Source: Paraflavitalea devenefica
GTDB lineage: Bacteria > Bacteroidota > Bacteroidia > Chitinophagales > Chitinophagaceae
NCBI RefSeq assembly: GCF_011759375.1
Contig: NZ_JAARML010000001.1
Span: forward strand, 2,108,001-2,172,000
DNA: 64,000 nt
Direction: 5' to 3'
The notes beneath the pieces were generated by a model. It searched no databases and had not been told where the DNA came from. It saw only the letters and a program-made list of their open reading frames with translations. Made by a program: the position numbers and the translations under genes. Below are positions 25,708-34,161 of the stretch, piece by piece. Numbering within the stretch: the first letter of the stretch is position 1; each line of letters starts with the position of its first letter.

Positions 25708-26544
25708 ATGAAATTCGCTATTGATAATAAACAGGACACTAACATCTGCGCCACCTGCGGCACCCGGTATGCTACGGCCAAACAGGCCGGTGATGGTTGT
25801 ACTATCTGTAATGATGACCGGCAATATGTGCTGGAAAGCGGCCAGCACTGGACCAGCTATGAAGCAATTGCCGGTAGCCATACTATCCTGATTATCGAAA
25901 GGGATAAAGACCTCCATGACCTGCGGCTGGTGCCTGCTTTTGCTATAACACAGCGGACGTTCCTAGTACAATCGCCTGGAGGCAATATCCTGTGGGATTG
26001 CCTTCCCTTCGTAGATGAGCCAACAGCCATTTTCATTCAATCCAGGGGAGGATTAAAAGCCATTGCCATCTCCCATCCCCATTACTATAGTTTGATGGTC
26101 GCCTGGGCAAAGATCTTTGATTGTCCCATCTACCTGCATGAAGCCGACCAGCAATGGATCATGGATAAGCATGATCATATAGCATTGTGGAGTGGTAATC
26201 AAAAGCAACTATGGGATGGGATGAGCCTGGTGCATACGCCTGGCCATTTCCCGGGAAGTATCGTATTACATATGCCGCATCATGGCGCGCAGGGTACCTT
26301 GCTTACCGGCGATAGCATCTTTGTAAGCCGGGATAGAAAACAGGTAGGTTTCATGTACAGCTTTCCCAATTACGTTCCCATGCCGTCCGCCGATGTGCGT
26401 ATCATTCATGAGCGGTTAGCTCCACTGGCATTTGACAGCATGTTCAGTGCATTCGACGGCCTTAATGTCTATACAGGAGCAAAAGAAATATTTACGAAGT
26501 CGGTAAAACGCTACCTGGAGATAATAGGAAGTAATGCCTCGTGA
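25708..26544 (+). CDS. MBL-fold protein with N-terminal zinc ribbon
   Basis: This 278-residue protein begins with a four-cysteine zinc-ribbon-like module (C14-x2-C17 and C31-x2-C34). A metallo-beta-lactamase fold follows: the strand AIAISHPHYYSL (H123-x-H125), then LVHTPGHFPGSIV, then LLTGDSIFVS. The normal HxHxDH motif is altered: the Asp and third His positions are Tyr and Ser/Leu, so only part of the di-metal site remains (with the PGH histidine and the GDS aspartate). It may bind one metal or have an unusual activity. It is a single gene, convergent with a small lipoprotein gene. No signal peptide. Confidence 0.75.
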   Translation: MKFAIDNKQDTNICATCGTRYATAKQAGDGCTICNDDRQYVLESGQHWTSYEAIAGSHTILIIERDKDLHDLRLVPAFAITQRTFLVQSPGGNILWDCLPFVDEPTAIFIQSRGGLKAIAISHPHYYSLMVAWAKIFDCPIYLHEADQQWIMDKHDHIALWSGNQKQLWDGMSLVHTPGHFPGSIVLHMPHHGAQGTLLTGDSIFVSRDRKQVGFMYSFPNYVPMPSADVRIIHERLAPLAFDSMFSAFDGLNVYTGAKEIFTKSVKRYLEIIGSNAS

Positions 26545-26547
26545 AGC

Positions 26548-26844
26548 CTATTGCTGTTTTTTTATATCCTCTCGGTGAGGGTCAGGCTGAAAATATTTTG
26601 AGACTAACCTCGTGGTATTTCTAATAGCCGTACTGTCTGTCATGGCAATCGCTTCACCTTTGCAATTGGTAAAGTATACATAATTACCCCGGTCGTAAAA
26701 CCGGTATACCTTACAGCCATCGTGCTCAAAAAGATATTCCACCGTATACGTAACGTTGTTTTGTGAAGGTTCTTTGGAAAGTGGCCGTGCTATTGTACAC
26801 GATGCAAAGGCCAGGATGGCAATAAATGGTAAAAACTTTTGCAT
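26548..26844 (-). CDS. small DUF4884-like lipoprotein
   Basis: This 98-residue protein starts at the ATG at 26844, which gives a lipoprotein signal with a cysteine in AFASC (about residue 16), so it is probably anchored in the envelope. An ATG at 26880 would place 12 residues ahead of the signal. The conserved YTVEYLFEHDGCKVYRFYD block with VYFTNC resembles the DUF4884 family of small Bacteroidota proteins. Function unknown. It ends three bases from the stop of the convergent MBL-fold gene. Confidence 0.65.
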   Translation of the reverse strand: MQKFLPFIAILAFASCTIARPLSKEPSQNNVTYTVEYLFEHDGCKVYRFYDRGNYVYFTNCKGEAIAMTDSTAIRNTTRLVSKYFQPDPHREDIKKQQ

Positions 26845-27100
26845 AGACAGGGTTTCCCTAAAAATAAACGGTATGGTCATACTGAAGCGTTAAAATGCGA
26901 TTTTTGACTTTTTATTAAGGTTGGTAACTGCGCGGAGATAACTGCCGTATTTCCAAAGAAGAGGTACTGAAGCTAACCGGTGATTGATGCGTACAAAAAG
27001 CCGTTGAAACACGCTTTTTTCATATCAGGAAAAGGGTTTATATTGGGTTGGGTTGCGGTCAATTATACCCTTTTCTCTTTCATGCCTAAAATATGCATCA

Positions 27101-29467
27101 ATGATCCGCATTTATCGCTCAGATACAATACCGCCTTCCTTGCAGCCATATAAGGTAGCTTCGCTTATGAAAGAGTTGGAAAATTTTTATGAGCAATCAT
27201 CTTCTACTATAAAAAGACAAAAGAGGTTCGATTTTAATGCATGGCCTATCCAGGGTGCCAAACAGCAGTTGGCTAAAGAATTCAATTACAAATGCGCTTA
27301 TTGTGAATCCCTTATTAATGGAGTTGGTAGCACCGATTTGGAGAATTTTCGGCCAATGAGCGCAAAAGGGGCCAATAATGAGTTTTCTCCTGATCATTAT
27401 TGGTGGCTATGTTATGAATGGAAGAATATATTCTATTGTTGCCAAGCATGCAATCGCGCTAAGTCCAATTGGTTCCCTGTAGAAGGGAAGCGGGCTCCGG
27501 TAAAAATGTCTTATAATGAGATTGTTAAAACGGAAAGAAACCTATTAATAGATCCCTGCAATGAAGATCCGCAGGATCATCTTGAATTTAATAATCTGGG
27601 TATCGCCATTCCGCTTAGTACGAAAGGCGATTGGACTATCAAAATATTGCAACTTAACCGGAAGACGTTGATAAAAGCGAGGGTTAATGTTATAGATTCC
27701 TTAGAAAAATACATTCAATCTTTAATAATTTTCCTTGATAAATCTTCTTCCGCTGAATGGGATTTTATTTACAAATCATGGGAGAGGGAAGTTGGAGATA
27801 TATTCTATGACAATTCCCGAAGTCCTTATGTAGGAACTGCGCGTAATTGTCTGAAAAGAGTATTAAATGTATGTGGAAGTGAGACGACGAATACCTTTTT
27901 TAAGTTTATTCGTAGAACCTTGCCTAAAGGAGTTAAGTCTGAATTTTATAGAAAGTTTGGAGATGAAATAATGTTTGATCCTGTTGTAACAAACAAGGTA
28001 AGCGAAAAAAAGAATTTGGTTGTTGAGGAAATACATTTCACAAAAATTGAAGTACCAATAAATCGTCTCATAATAGATCGGATGGTAATCAACAATTTCA
28101 GGGTTATCGAAGACATGGAAATTATCTTCCCCCATACCCAGGCTGATACCAATTTTAGTAAAAATGTGAGCAATATTAATAGCAGCGGCAACAATAATTG
28201 GCTGATGCTGTTGGGAGAAAATGGGGTAGGGAAGAGTTCATTCCTGCAGGCCATTGTACTTTCCCTGATGGGTAGCAAATACCTCGATAAGCTGGATATT
28301 AGGGCAAAGGATATTCTCAGACGCGGCGCTGAAAAAGGCTTCGTAAAAATATACACTACTGGCAGTGATGTTCCGATAGGCATTGAGTTCTCCAAACGAA
28401 GCGCTAAGATCATGTCCACGCATACCACTCCACAAGGCTACCTGCTGGCCTACGGTTCTACCCGGTTGTTGGTCGGTAAGAAGCTAAAACCCGAACCCAA
28501 TGCTGTCACCCGAAATATCAGGGCCATGAACCTGTTCGATCCCTCCTATGCCCTCTATGGCAATCAATGGCTGGTATCCTTATACAAAACAAACCGTGAA
28601 CAATTTGACTATGCCGCCCGCGCCATTATGGATATATTATCGGAGGAACTCGATGACCCGGAAGCCATGTTGAAGGTGGAAAAAGGCGAGGTGATTGTAA
28701 CGCATACTCACCGGCCTCCCGATAAAATGAAGGAATTGAGCGATGGCTATAAATCCATTATTGCTACCGCCTGCGATATGATGAGCCTCCTGCTGCGTGC
28801 CGGCACCATGGAGAGTGCGGAAGGATTGGTAGTAATTGATGAAATAGGCACCCACCTGCATCCCCGCTGGTGCATGCGGGTGGTAGAAAGCTTCCGTAAA
28901 ACATTTCCACACATGCAGTTCATTGCTACTACCCATGACCCTCTCTGTCTGCGTGGACTACAAAAAAATGAAGTGGTCATTTTCCGGAAAGACAAGGAAG
29001 CCCATAAGATATCTGCCATTACTGATCTTCCTGATCCTTCCAGGATGCGGGTTGACCAGTTGCTGACCTCCGAGTTCTTTGGCCTGAATAGTGTGATCGA
29101 TCCTGCGGAGGAAAAAATGCTGAATGAATATCATTACCTGTTGAGTAGGGCGCGTCCTACCAGCAAACAGAAGAAGCGTATAGGGGAGCTGGAAACCGCT
29201 CTTAAACCTTACCAGGAGTTGGGAAATACTTGGAGGGAAGAGCTGTTGTACAAAGCCGTTGATGAAGTTGTGGCCATGAACAAGCTTAAAATGCCTGGGC
29301 AATATAAAGGGGTGCAAAAATACGAGACCAATGAAACCTCCGAAGAGTTAATAGTTAATGATTCTGGTGCTGAGTACCGTATCAAAAGTGATGACTTTCG
29401 CAAGCAGGCCGAAGCGGAAGTCAGGGCGCGTATTCGCGAAGTGTGGGATAAAAACACTAAACAGTGA
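27101..29467 (+). CDS. HNH-like domain fused to Septu-type (PtuA-like) ATPase
   Basis: This 788-residue protein has two parts. Residues 1-200 resemble the HNH protein of Septu/retron-Ec78 (PtuB, TIGR02646-like): C65-x2-C68 in KCAYCES, then DLENFRP at 79-85, HYWWLCYEWKN, and CQACNRAKSNW. The catalytic His expected in D-x-E-H-FRP is Asn82 here. From about residue 325 comes an SMC/ABC-like ATPase: NNFRVIEDMEI, Walker A GENGVGKS at 372-379, signature-like LSDGYKSI, Walker B VVIDEIGTHLHP, and ATTHDPLCL. The ATG at 27101 is chosen because MIRIYR aligns with the MIHVDR start of the next protein; a TTG 48 bases upstream is in frame. The gene overlaps the next by four bases. It likely senses phage and activates the paired HNH nuclease. 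Confidence 0.82.
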   Translation: MIRIYRSDTIPPSLQPYKVASLMKELENFYEQSSSTIKRQKRFDFNAWPIQGAKQQLAKEFNYKCAYCESLINGVGSTDLENFRPMSAKGANNEFSPDHYWWLCYEWKNIFYCCQACNRAKSNWFPVEGKRAPVKMSYNEIVKTERNLLIDPCNEDPQDHLEFNNLGIAIPLSTKGDWTIKILQLNRKTLIKARVNVIDSLEKYIQSLIIFLDKSSSAEWDFIYKSWEREVGDIFYDNSRSPYVGTARNCLKRVLNVCGSETTNTFFKFIRRTLPKGVKSEFYRKFGDEIMFDPVVTNKVSEKKNLVVEEIHFTKIEVPINRLIIDRMVINNFRVIEDMEIIFPHTQADTNFSKNVSNINSSGNNNWLMLLGENGVGKSSFLQAIVLSLMGSKYLDKLDIRAKDILRRGAEKGFVKIYTTGSDVPIGIEFSKRSAKIMSTHTTPQGYLLAYGSTRLLVGKKLKPEPNAVTRNIRAMNLFDPSYALYGNQWLVSLYKTNREQFDYAARAIMDILSEELDDPEAMLKVEKGEVIVTHTHRPPDKMKELSDGYKSIIATACDMMSLLLRAGTMESAEGLVVIDEIGTHLHPRWCMRVVESFRKTFPHMQFIATTHDPLCLRGLQKNEVVIFRKDKEAHKISAITDLPDPSRMRVDQLLTSEFFGLNSVIDPAEEKMLNEYHYLLSRARPTSKQKKRIGELETALKPYQELGNTWREELLYKAVDEVVAMNKLKMPGQYKGVQKYETNETSEELIVNDSGAEYRIKSDDFRKQAEAEVRARIREVWDKNTKQ

Positions 29468-30339
29468 TCCATGTAGACCGCCATACAATACCTGTACCGC
29501 AGGAACTTACAAATCCTATGGGGAAGGCCATGCTTGAAAAGGAGCAGGCAAAATTGCATTTCACTTCCGCCAGTAAAAATGAGAAGTTTGATTTCTGTGC
29601 TTACAATAGTGATGAAGTAAAAATTGCATTGAAAAAGTTGTTCAATGGGAAGTGTGCTTATTGTGAAAGCCCTATTTTAACGGTAACGGTTGGCGATATT
29701 GAACATTTCCGTCCGAAGGCTGCTATTGTAACCGACAAAAAGAAGATGCTCAAACCGGGCTACTACTGGCTGGCTGCAGACTGGGACAATCTTTTACTGT
29801 CCTGCAATAACTGTAACCGTAAAATCACACAGGAGGAGTTTGAAGGGGGGGCTTTTACCATGGGTAAGGCCAACCAATTCCCTATCGATGATGAACGTGC
29901 ACGTTGCAAATCGCACACTGGAGATCTTGCTAAAGAAGAAAAAGTGCGTCTGCTGATCAACCCCTGTACAGAAGACCCGGAAGAGTATCTCGAATACCTT
30001 GATAATGGCGCCATTAAGGCAAAAAACCAACCTGACCGGTTTAAAATAAAAAAAGCAGAACAGTCTATCAGCGTGTATGCCTTGTTACGTGATCCACTTG
30101 TAAAGGAAAGGGCTAAGCTCGTAAAAGATATTCAATATCATATCTCAGTTCTGCTCTCTACCCGTGAAGAAATCGTGAAGGCCAAAAAGGCAGGTATCAA
30201 GCCGTGGGAAGACAGTTGTTATGAAAGGTTAATGCAGACATTGGATAAGCTGTCGCAATATATTGCACCCGACCAGCCTTATTCAGCAATCGCCAAACAG
30301 TTCATTCAACCTATCCTGCAAGAAAATGGATTGTATTGA
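29464..30339 (+). CDS. HNH endonuclease, PtuB-like (TIGR02646-type)
   Basis: This 291-residue protein is an HNH nuclease of the PtuB type: C64-x2-C67 in KCAYCES, DIEHFRPK with His81 (the expected catalytic His), GYYWLAADWDN, and C114-x2-C117 in SCNNCNRK. It is clearly paralogous to the N-terminal 200 residues of the preceding protein, which lacks that His. The start is a GTG that overlaps the previous stop (GTGA), supported by alignment of the two N termini; the first ATG would be 54 bases further on. The gene pair resembles Septu, in which PtuA controls PtuB to cut nucleic acid on infection. Intact and probably the active nuclease of the system. Confidence 0.85.
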   Translation: MIHVDRHTIPVPQELTNPMGKAMLEKEQAKLHFTSASKNEKFDFCAYNSDEVKIALKKLFNGKCAYCESPILTVTVGDIEHFRPKAAIVTDKKKMLKPGYYWLAADWDNLLLSCNNCNRKITQEEFEGGAFTMGKANQFPIDDERARCKSHTGDLAKEEKVRLLINPCTEDPEEYLEYLDNGAIKAKNQPDRFKIKKAEQSISVYALLRDPLVKERAKLVKDIQYHISVLLSTREEIVKAKKAGIKPWEDSCYERLMQTLDKLSQYIAPDQPYSAIAKQFIQPILQENGLY

Positions 30340-30386
30340 TCACCGATGGCATGGTTTTTTAATTACTGCCTGATAAATCTTACAAC

Positions 30387-30509
30387 ATGAAAGATTGGCT
30401 TCGGGCGCTGATCGCTGGTTACGGCGCCTGGAAATGGGGAGGTGGTTGCCTCGGTACCATTGCTGTATTCCTGCTCCTTTATTGGATCTTAGGCTGGGGA
30501 GGATGCTAA
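30387..30509 (+). CDS. small Gly/Trp-rich membrane protein (40 aa)
   Basis: The frame runs ATG to TAA and encodes 40 residues: an amphipathic start (MKDWLRALIAGYG), a WKWGGGCLG turn, and one transmembrane helix (TIAVFLLLYWILGW). I believe similar tiny proteins with a K-GGGC-x-T-I-x-VF core occur in Chitinophagaceae, but cannot check it. It starts 47 bases after the HNH gene. It may be unrelated to the defence pair or a membrane-active accessory of it. Confidence 0.5.
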   Translation: MKDWLRALIAGYGAWKWGGGCLGTIAVFLLLYWILGWGGC

Positions 30510-30560
30510 GTTTTTACCTTGTTGCCTCTATGCCTTGCTGCCTTGTTGCCTTCTTTCCGG

Positions 30561-30568
30561 TACCTTCG
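30561..30568 (+). promoter_or_regulatory. TACCTTCG -7-like element, near-leaderless
   Basis: It matches TAnnTTYG and lies five bases before the ATG at 30574. A start point about seven bases downstream would fall on the ATG itself, suggesting a leaderless message. Supports 30574 as start. Confidence 0.4.
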
Positions 30569-30573
30569 CGCCG

Positions 30574-31128
30574 ATGGAATACACAACGGCACAGATTATT
30601 GAGCAAACCCGGAAATGGATCACCGATGTAGTGATAGCCTGCAACTTCTGTCCCTTTGCAGCCAGGGAAGTAAAACGCAACAGCATCCATTACCAGGTGG
30701 AAACAGGCGCCGGCATAGAAAATGGTTTAACAGTGCTCCTGCAGGAATGCAAACGACTGGATGAACAGCCGGACATTGAAACCATCCTGCTCATTTTCCC
30801 GAAGGCTTTTACTGATTTTAATGAATACCTCGATCTGGTTGGACTTGCTGAAAAACTCCTGAAGAAAAAGGGCTATGAAGGCGTTTACCAGGTGGCCAGC
30901 TTCCATCCCAATTATCGCTTTGCCGGTGCGCCGGCTGATGATCCGGCCAACTTTACCAACCGGTCTGTGTATCCCATGCTACATTTACTGCGGGAGGAAA
31001 GCATTGAGCAGGCGCTTAAACGTTATCCCGACCCGGACAGCATACCGCAGAACAACATTCATTTCGCCCGTAACAAAGGCATTACCTACATGAAAATGTT
31101 GCGCGATAGTTGCCTCAACATATCCTGA
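30574..31128 (+). CDS. DUF1415 family protein
   Basis: This 184-residue soluble protein matches the DUF1415 pattern: an N-terminal WITDVVIACNFCPFA with a conserved Cys-x2-Cys-like CNFC, then LIFPKAFTDFNEYLDL, FHPNYRFAGAPADDPANFTNRSVYPMLHLLRE, and a C-terminal NNIHFARNKG. The HPxYxFxGxxxxDxxNxxNRSPYP-like block is the family hallmark. Function unknown in the family. I start it at 30574, since the 13 residues from the earlier in-frame start (30535) do not fit and the promoter-like motif sits just ahead of 30574. Confidence 0.85.
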   Translation: MEYTTAQIIEQTRKWITDVVIACNFCPFAAREVKRNSIHYQVETGAGIENGLTVLLQECKRLDEQPDIETILLIFPKAFTDFNEYLDLVGLAEKLLKKKGYEGVYQVASFHPNYRFAGAPADDPANFTNRSVYPMLHLLREESIEQALKRYPDPDSIPQNNIHFARNKGITYMKMLRDSCLNIS

Positions 31129-31211
31129 CCATCCCCGTCATATACGCCTATCCCCAAAACCGGTGAGGTACTTCCTTCCTTTATGGTATTTCCAATCCAT
31201 CACCGCATAGT

Positions 31212-31219
31212 TAGTTTCG
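31212..31219 (+). promoter_or_regulatory. TAGTTTCG -7-like element
   Basis: It fits TAnnTTYG and lies 18 bases before the cytochrome c start codon at 31238, predicting a leader of about 12 bases. Confidence 0.4.
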
Positions 31220-31237
31220 TGTACTAACATACATGCT

Positions 31238-32200
31238 ATGCGAAGAATATTAAAATGGACAGGCATTATTTTACTGATCATTATTGCCGGGCTTTACATA
31301 ACTGTGGAAGCAAGGCAGGACCTGAAATTTGAAGCCCCTTATCCCGCTGTAAAGACCAGTATGGACAGTGCCGTTATCGCCCGCGGTAAAAAATTAGTAT
31401 TTGGACCGGCGCATTGTGCTAACTGTCATGTGCCGGCAGCGATGGCAGCAGCAGTGCTCCGGGGAGAGGAAGTAGCATTGACAGGGGGCAATGAATTTGC
31501 ATTGCCGATCGGTAAACTGTATTCCAAAAACCTTACCCCGCATGAAACAGGTATTGGGGGTATGACAGATGGAGAAATTGCACGTGCCCTGCGCTATGGT
31601 GTCAATGCCAAAGGCAACGCCTTATTGGATTTCATGCCTTTCCACAATACCAGCGATGATGACCTGGTAGCTATTATTTCCTACCTGCGCAGCCAGCCAC
31701 CAGTAAAGAGCGAAGTGCCCAGACATGAATTCAATTTACTGGGAAAAGCAGTGAAAGCTTTCCTGATAAAGCCTGTCGGCCCGTCAGGCCCCGTATTGCA
31801 ATCCATTCAACCAGATACTACGGCGGAATATGGTCAATATCTTGCCAATAGCGTAGCCAACTGCCGGGGCTGCCATACCAACCGCGACCTGATGACTGGT
31901 GCATTCACCGGTGAAGATTATGCCGGGGGATTAAAGTTTGAAATGCCCACCGATTCCGGTATGTATTCTTTAACAACGCCCAACCTTACACCCCATGAAA
32001 CCGGTCGCATAAAAGGCTGGACACAGGAACAGTTCATTGAGCGGTTTCGTATTGGAGCTGTTATTAAGGAATCGCACATGCCCTGGGGTCCATTCAGCCG
32101 CATGAGTGATGATGAATTAAAGGCGATCTATAAATTTCTGCAAACAGTAAAGCCGGTAAAGAACATTGTACAGCCCGGGCTGGTGAAGGAAAAAGAATAG
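31238..32200 (+). CDS. membrane-anchored di-haem cytochrome c
   Basis: This 320-residue protein has an N-terminal membrane anchor (about 8-24) and two cytochrome c domains, each with a haem-binding CxxCH: C60-x2-C63-H64 and C208-x2-C211-H212. Each domain has a repeated NLTPHETG block and a Met candidate for the sixth haem ligand (LDFMPFH and SHMPWG). This two-domain layout is that of cytochrome subunits passing electrons from periplasmic dehydrogenases to the respiratory chain. No dehydrogenase gene is adjacent, so its donor is unknown. It acts on the periplasmic face. It is convergent with and four bases from the lipid-kinase gene. Confidence 0.9.
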   Translation: MRRILKWTGIILLIIIAGLYITVEARQDLKFEAPYPAVKTSMDSAVIARGKKLVFGPAHCANCHVPAAMAAAVLRGEEVALTGGNEFALPIGKLYSKNLTPHETGIGGMTDGEIARALRYGVNAKGNALLDFMPFHNTSDDDLVAIISYLRSQPPVKSEVPRHEFNLLGKAVKAFLIKPVGPSGPVLQSIQPDTTAEYGQYLANSVANCRGCHTNRDLMTGAFTGEDYAGGLKFEMPTDSGMYSLTTPNLTPHETGRIKGWTQEQFIERFRIGAVIKESHMPWGPFSRMSDDELKAIYKFLQTVKPVKNIVQPGLVKEKE

Positions 32201-32204
32201 TCCC

Positions 32205-33092
32205 CTAATTATTTTCTACCGGAACAATAATGGAGAGTGCATGGGGCTCAATAGTGGCTTCCAGGTCATTGATCTTTCCCAGGTATTCTCCATCTACCTG
32301 GAAATGGGTTTTGTGGCGCGACCGCACACTCACAGAGCGGGTCTTAAACAATTCGGTTTTCACAGGGTCGTAGGGCTTGTGTGATAAAAACATCTTAAAG
32401 ATCTCGCCCGGTGATATCTTTTTGATCACCACAATCTCAAACAAGCCGTCGTTCAGCTTTCCCTCCGGGTTGATCACAGCGCCTGTTCCATACCGGCTGG
32501 CATTGGCCAGTACGATCATCTGCGCTTGCCGGTTTACATAGGCATTGTCGGTCTCAATCTTTACCTGCATCTTCCGGTTGCGCCATAGCACCCGCCAGGC
32601 AGCTTTTATATAACTCCACATGCTGCGGCGTTTCATGGACTCAAACGTTTTGACCACAAAAGCATTGAAGCCAATGTCGGACAGGTGTATACACAACTCA
32701 CCATTTACACGGATCGTATCTATTTTGGTAACAAGCCCTTCTGTAGCTACCCCCAATGCAGCGTTTATATCTAAAGGTATGCCCAGTTCCTTGGCCATCC
32801 CATTCGCAGAGCCGCCGGGTATGATTCCCAGCGGCAGGTCGGTACCTGCCACTACTTCCGCCACCATTTTTACTGTACCATCGCCGCCCACCGCTATCAC
32901 CCGTTGGGCCTGGCTGGCATGGATTTTTTGTTTTACCTGTTCTGTGTTGCAATTTTCCGGTAACTCAAAAATATCAGCCGTATGTGGCGAATTGCTAAAA
33001 TATTGCCGGATGATGGAGTGCCAGTCGGTATTATTCGTTCCCGACCGGTGGTTTACGATAAAGAGTAGTTTTATAGGACCCGGCGTCATCAT
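32205..33092 (-). CDS. diacylglycerol-kinase-family lipid kinase (YegS/DgkB type)
   Basis: This 295-residue protein has the DAGK catalytic fold: VAVGGDGT at 67-73 (nucleotide-binding GGDGT), PGGSANGMA at 92-100, and a C-terminal beta-sandwich with SDIGFNAFVVK and PEGKLNDGLFEIVV. Members phosphorylate diacylglycerol, sphingosine-type or phosphatidylglycerol substrates; which one is not evident. Cytoplasmic or membrane-peripheral. It is divergent from an App1-type phosphatase gene 57 bases away, which removes phosphate from a similar lipid, so the two may set a lipid balance. ATG start chosen; a second ATG immediately follows. Confidence 0.88.
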   Translation of the reverse strand: MMTPGPIKLLFIVNHRSGTNNTDWHSIIRQYFSNSPHTADIFELPENCNTEQVKQKIHASQAQRVIAVGGDGTVKMVAEVVAGTDLPLGIIPGGSANGMAKELGIPLDINAALGVATEGLVTKIDTIRVNGELCIHLSDIGFNAFVVKTFESMKRRSMWSYIKAAWRVLWRNRKMQVKIETDNAYVNRQAQMIVLANASRYGTGAVINPEGKLNDGLFEIVVIKKISPGEIFKMFLSHKPYDPVKTELFKTRSVSVRSRHKTHFQVDGEYLGKINDLEATIEPHALSIIVPVENN

Positions 33093-33149
33093 ACCCGGTA
33101 CTATGCAAAAACATTACCACATTGAGGCAAAACACTTAATAACCCGCCA

Positions 33150-34124
33150 ATGGGTACCGTACAGGTGAAAATATATCATGGATATGGGCACACGCACGAC
33201 CTCGTGCTGTATGGCCATGTGTTTAAGAACAAAGCCGTTGTAAGAAAACAGTACACCAGCCGGGTATGGCTCAACATTATACACCTGTTGCGTCTTTTTT
33301 GGGTAAAACCCTTTCCCCGGGCCCGGGTGCGGTTGTATTGGAAGGGAGGTTATATTAACACCTTAACGGAAGATGATGGTTTCTTTAAATTTGAATGGCA
33401 GTCCCAACATGAAATAAAAGCAGGCTGGCATGGGGTAAGGGTTGATTATATGGATAGGAAAGGTAACGCAGTTGCCACGGGTGAGGGAAAGATATATGTA
33501 CCACATTCCACCCAGTATGCGTTCATCTCCGATATTGATGATACCGTAATGGTTTCCTATTCAGCTACCAAATTCAGGCGGCTGCGGGAACTGCTGATCA
33601 GGAATCCACGTACCCGGCAGCAGTTTGCCAAAGTGGCCGACTGGTACCAGCACCTGGCCATTGCCCAGGCAAATGTTACAACACCCAATCCCTTCTTTTA
33701 TGTATCCAGCAGTGAGTGGAACTTATATAATTACCTGGTGGAGTTCTTTCGTTACAATAAACTGCCGGAAGGGACCTTCTTATTGAACCAGGTAAAAAGA
33801 TGGTACGAGTTATTCAGGACCGGTAAAACAAAACATGCCGGTAAATTATTGCGGATAGCCCGCATAATGGAGGTATTTCCCAAACAACAGTTTGTATTGA
33901 TAGGCGATAATTCACAACATGACCCTGATATCTATACCTCCATTGCCACCAAATACCCGAAAAAGATATTTGCTATTTATATCCGTAATGTGAGGCCTGA
34001 AAAGGAGGCGGCCACCCGGCAAACCTTAGCAACAGCAGAAGCAGCCGGCATTCATACCTTTTTATTTACTGGTAGCGATGAGGCCCGTGAACATGGACGG
34101 ACCATTGGATTGATAGAGGCTTAG
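33150..34124 (+). CDS. App1-like (DUF2183) phosphatidate phosphatase domain protein
   Basis: This 324-residue protein matches DUF2183/App1: an N-terminal beta-rich domain (about 1-118, including GHVFKNK and VRLYWKGG), the HAD-type nucleophile motif SDIDDTV (127-133), FYVSSSEWNLY, FLLNQV, and KQQFVLIGDNSQHDPDIY, in which the Asp residues bind metal. Yeast App1 dephosphorylates phosphatidic acid. There is no signal peptide. Its gene starts close to the divergent lipid-kinase gene, suggesting common control of opposite reactions. It ends inside a strong terminator hairpin. Confidence 0.88.
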   Translation: MGTVQVKIYHGYGHTHDLVLYGHVFKNKAVVRKQYTSRVWLNIIHLLRLFWVKPFPRARVRLYWKGGYINTLTEDDGFFKFEWQSQHEIKAGWHGVRVDYMDRKGNAVATGEGKIYVPHSTQYAFISDIDDTVMVSYSATKFRRLRELLIRNPRTRQQFAKVADWYQHLAIAQANVTTPNPFFYVSSSEWNLYNYLVEFFRYNKLPEGTFLLNQVKRWYELFRTGKTKHAGKLLRIARIMEVFPKQQFVLIGDNSQHDPDIYTSIATKYPKKIFAIYIRNVRPEKEAATRQTLATAEAAGIHTFLFTGSDEAREHGRTIGLIEA

Positions 34125-34161
34125 GGTGGGTCGCCTTCCCAAAGGCGGCTCACCCTAAGCC
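34118..34161. terminator. very long bidirectional terminator hairpin
   Basis: About 19 bp of stem (ggcttagggtg with caccctaagcc, continued by gtcgcctt/aaggcggc with two G-T-type mismatches) closes on a short loop. The stem covers the stop codon of the rightward phosphatase gene and touches the stop of the leftward receptor gene. A T-rich stretch (aattttgt) follows on the plus strand. Confidence 0.75.

Noticed and set aside
27101..30339. Retron Ec78-type system
   Set aside because: The PtuA/PtuB-like genes are present but no reverse transcriptase or msd-type RNA is seen nearby, so a Septu-like system fits better.
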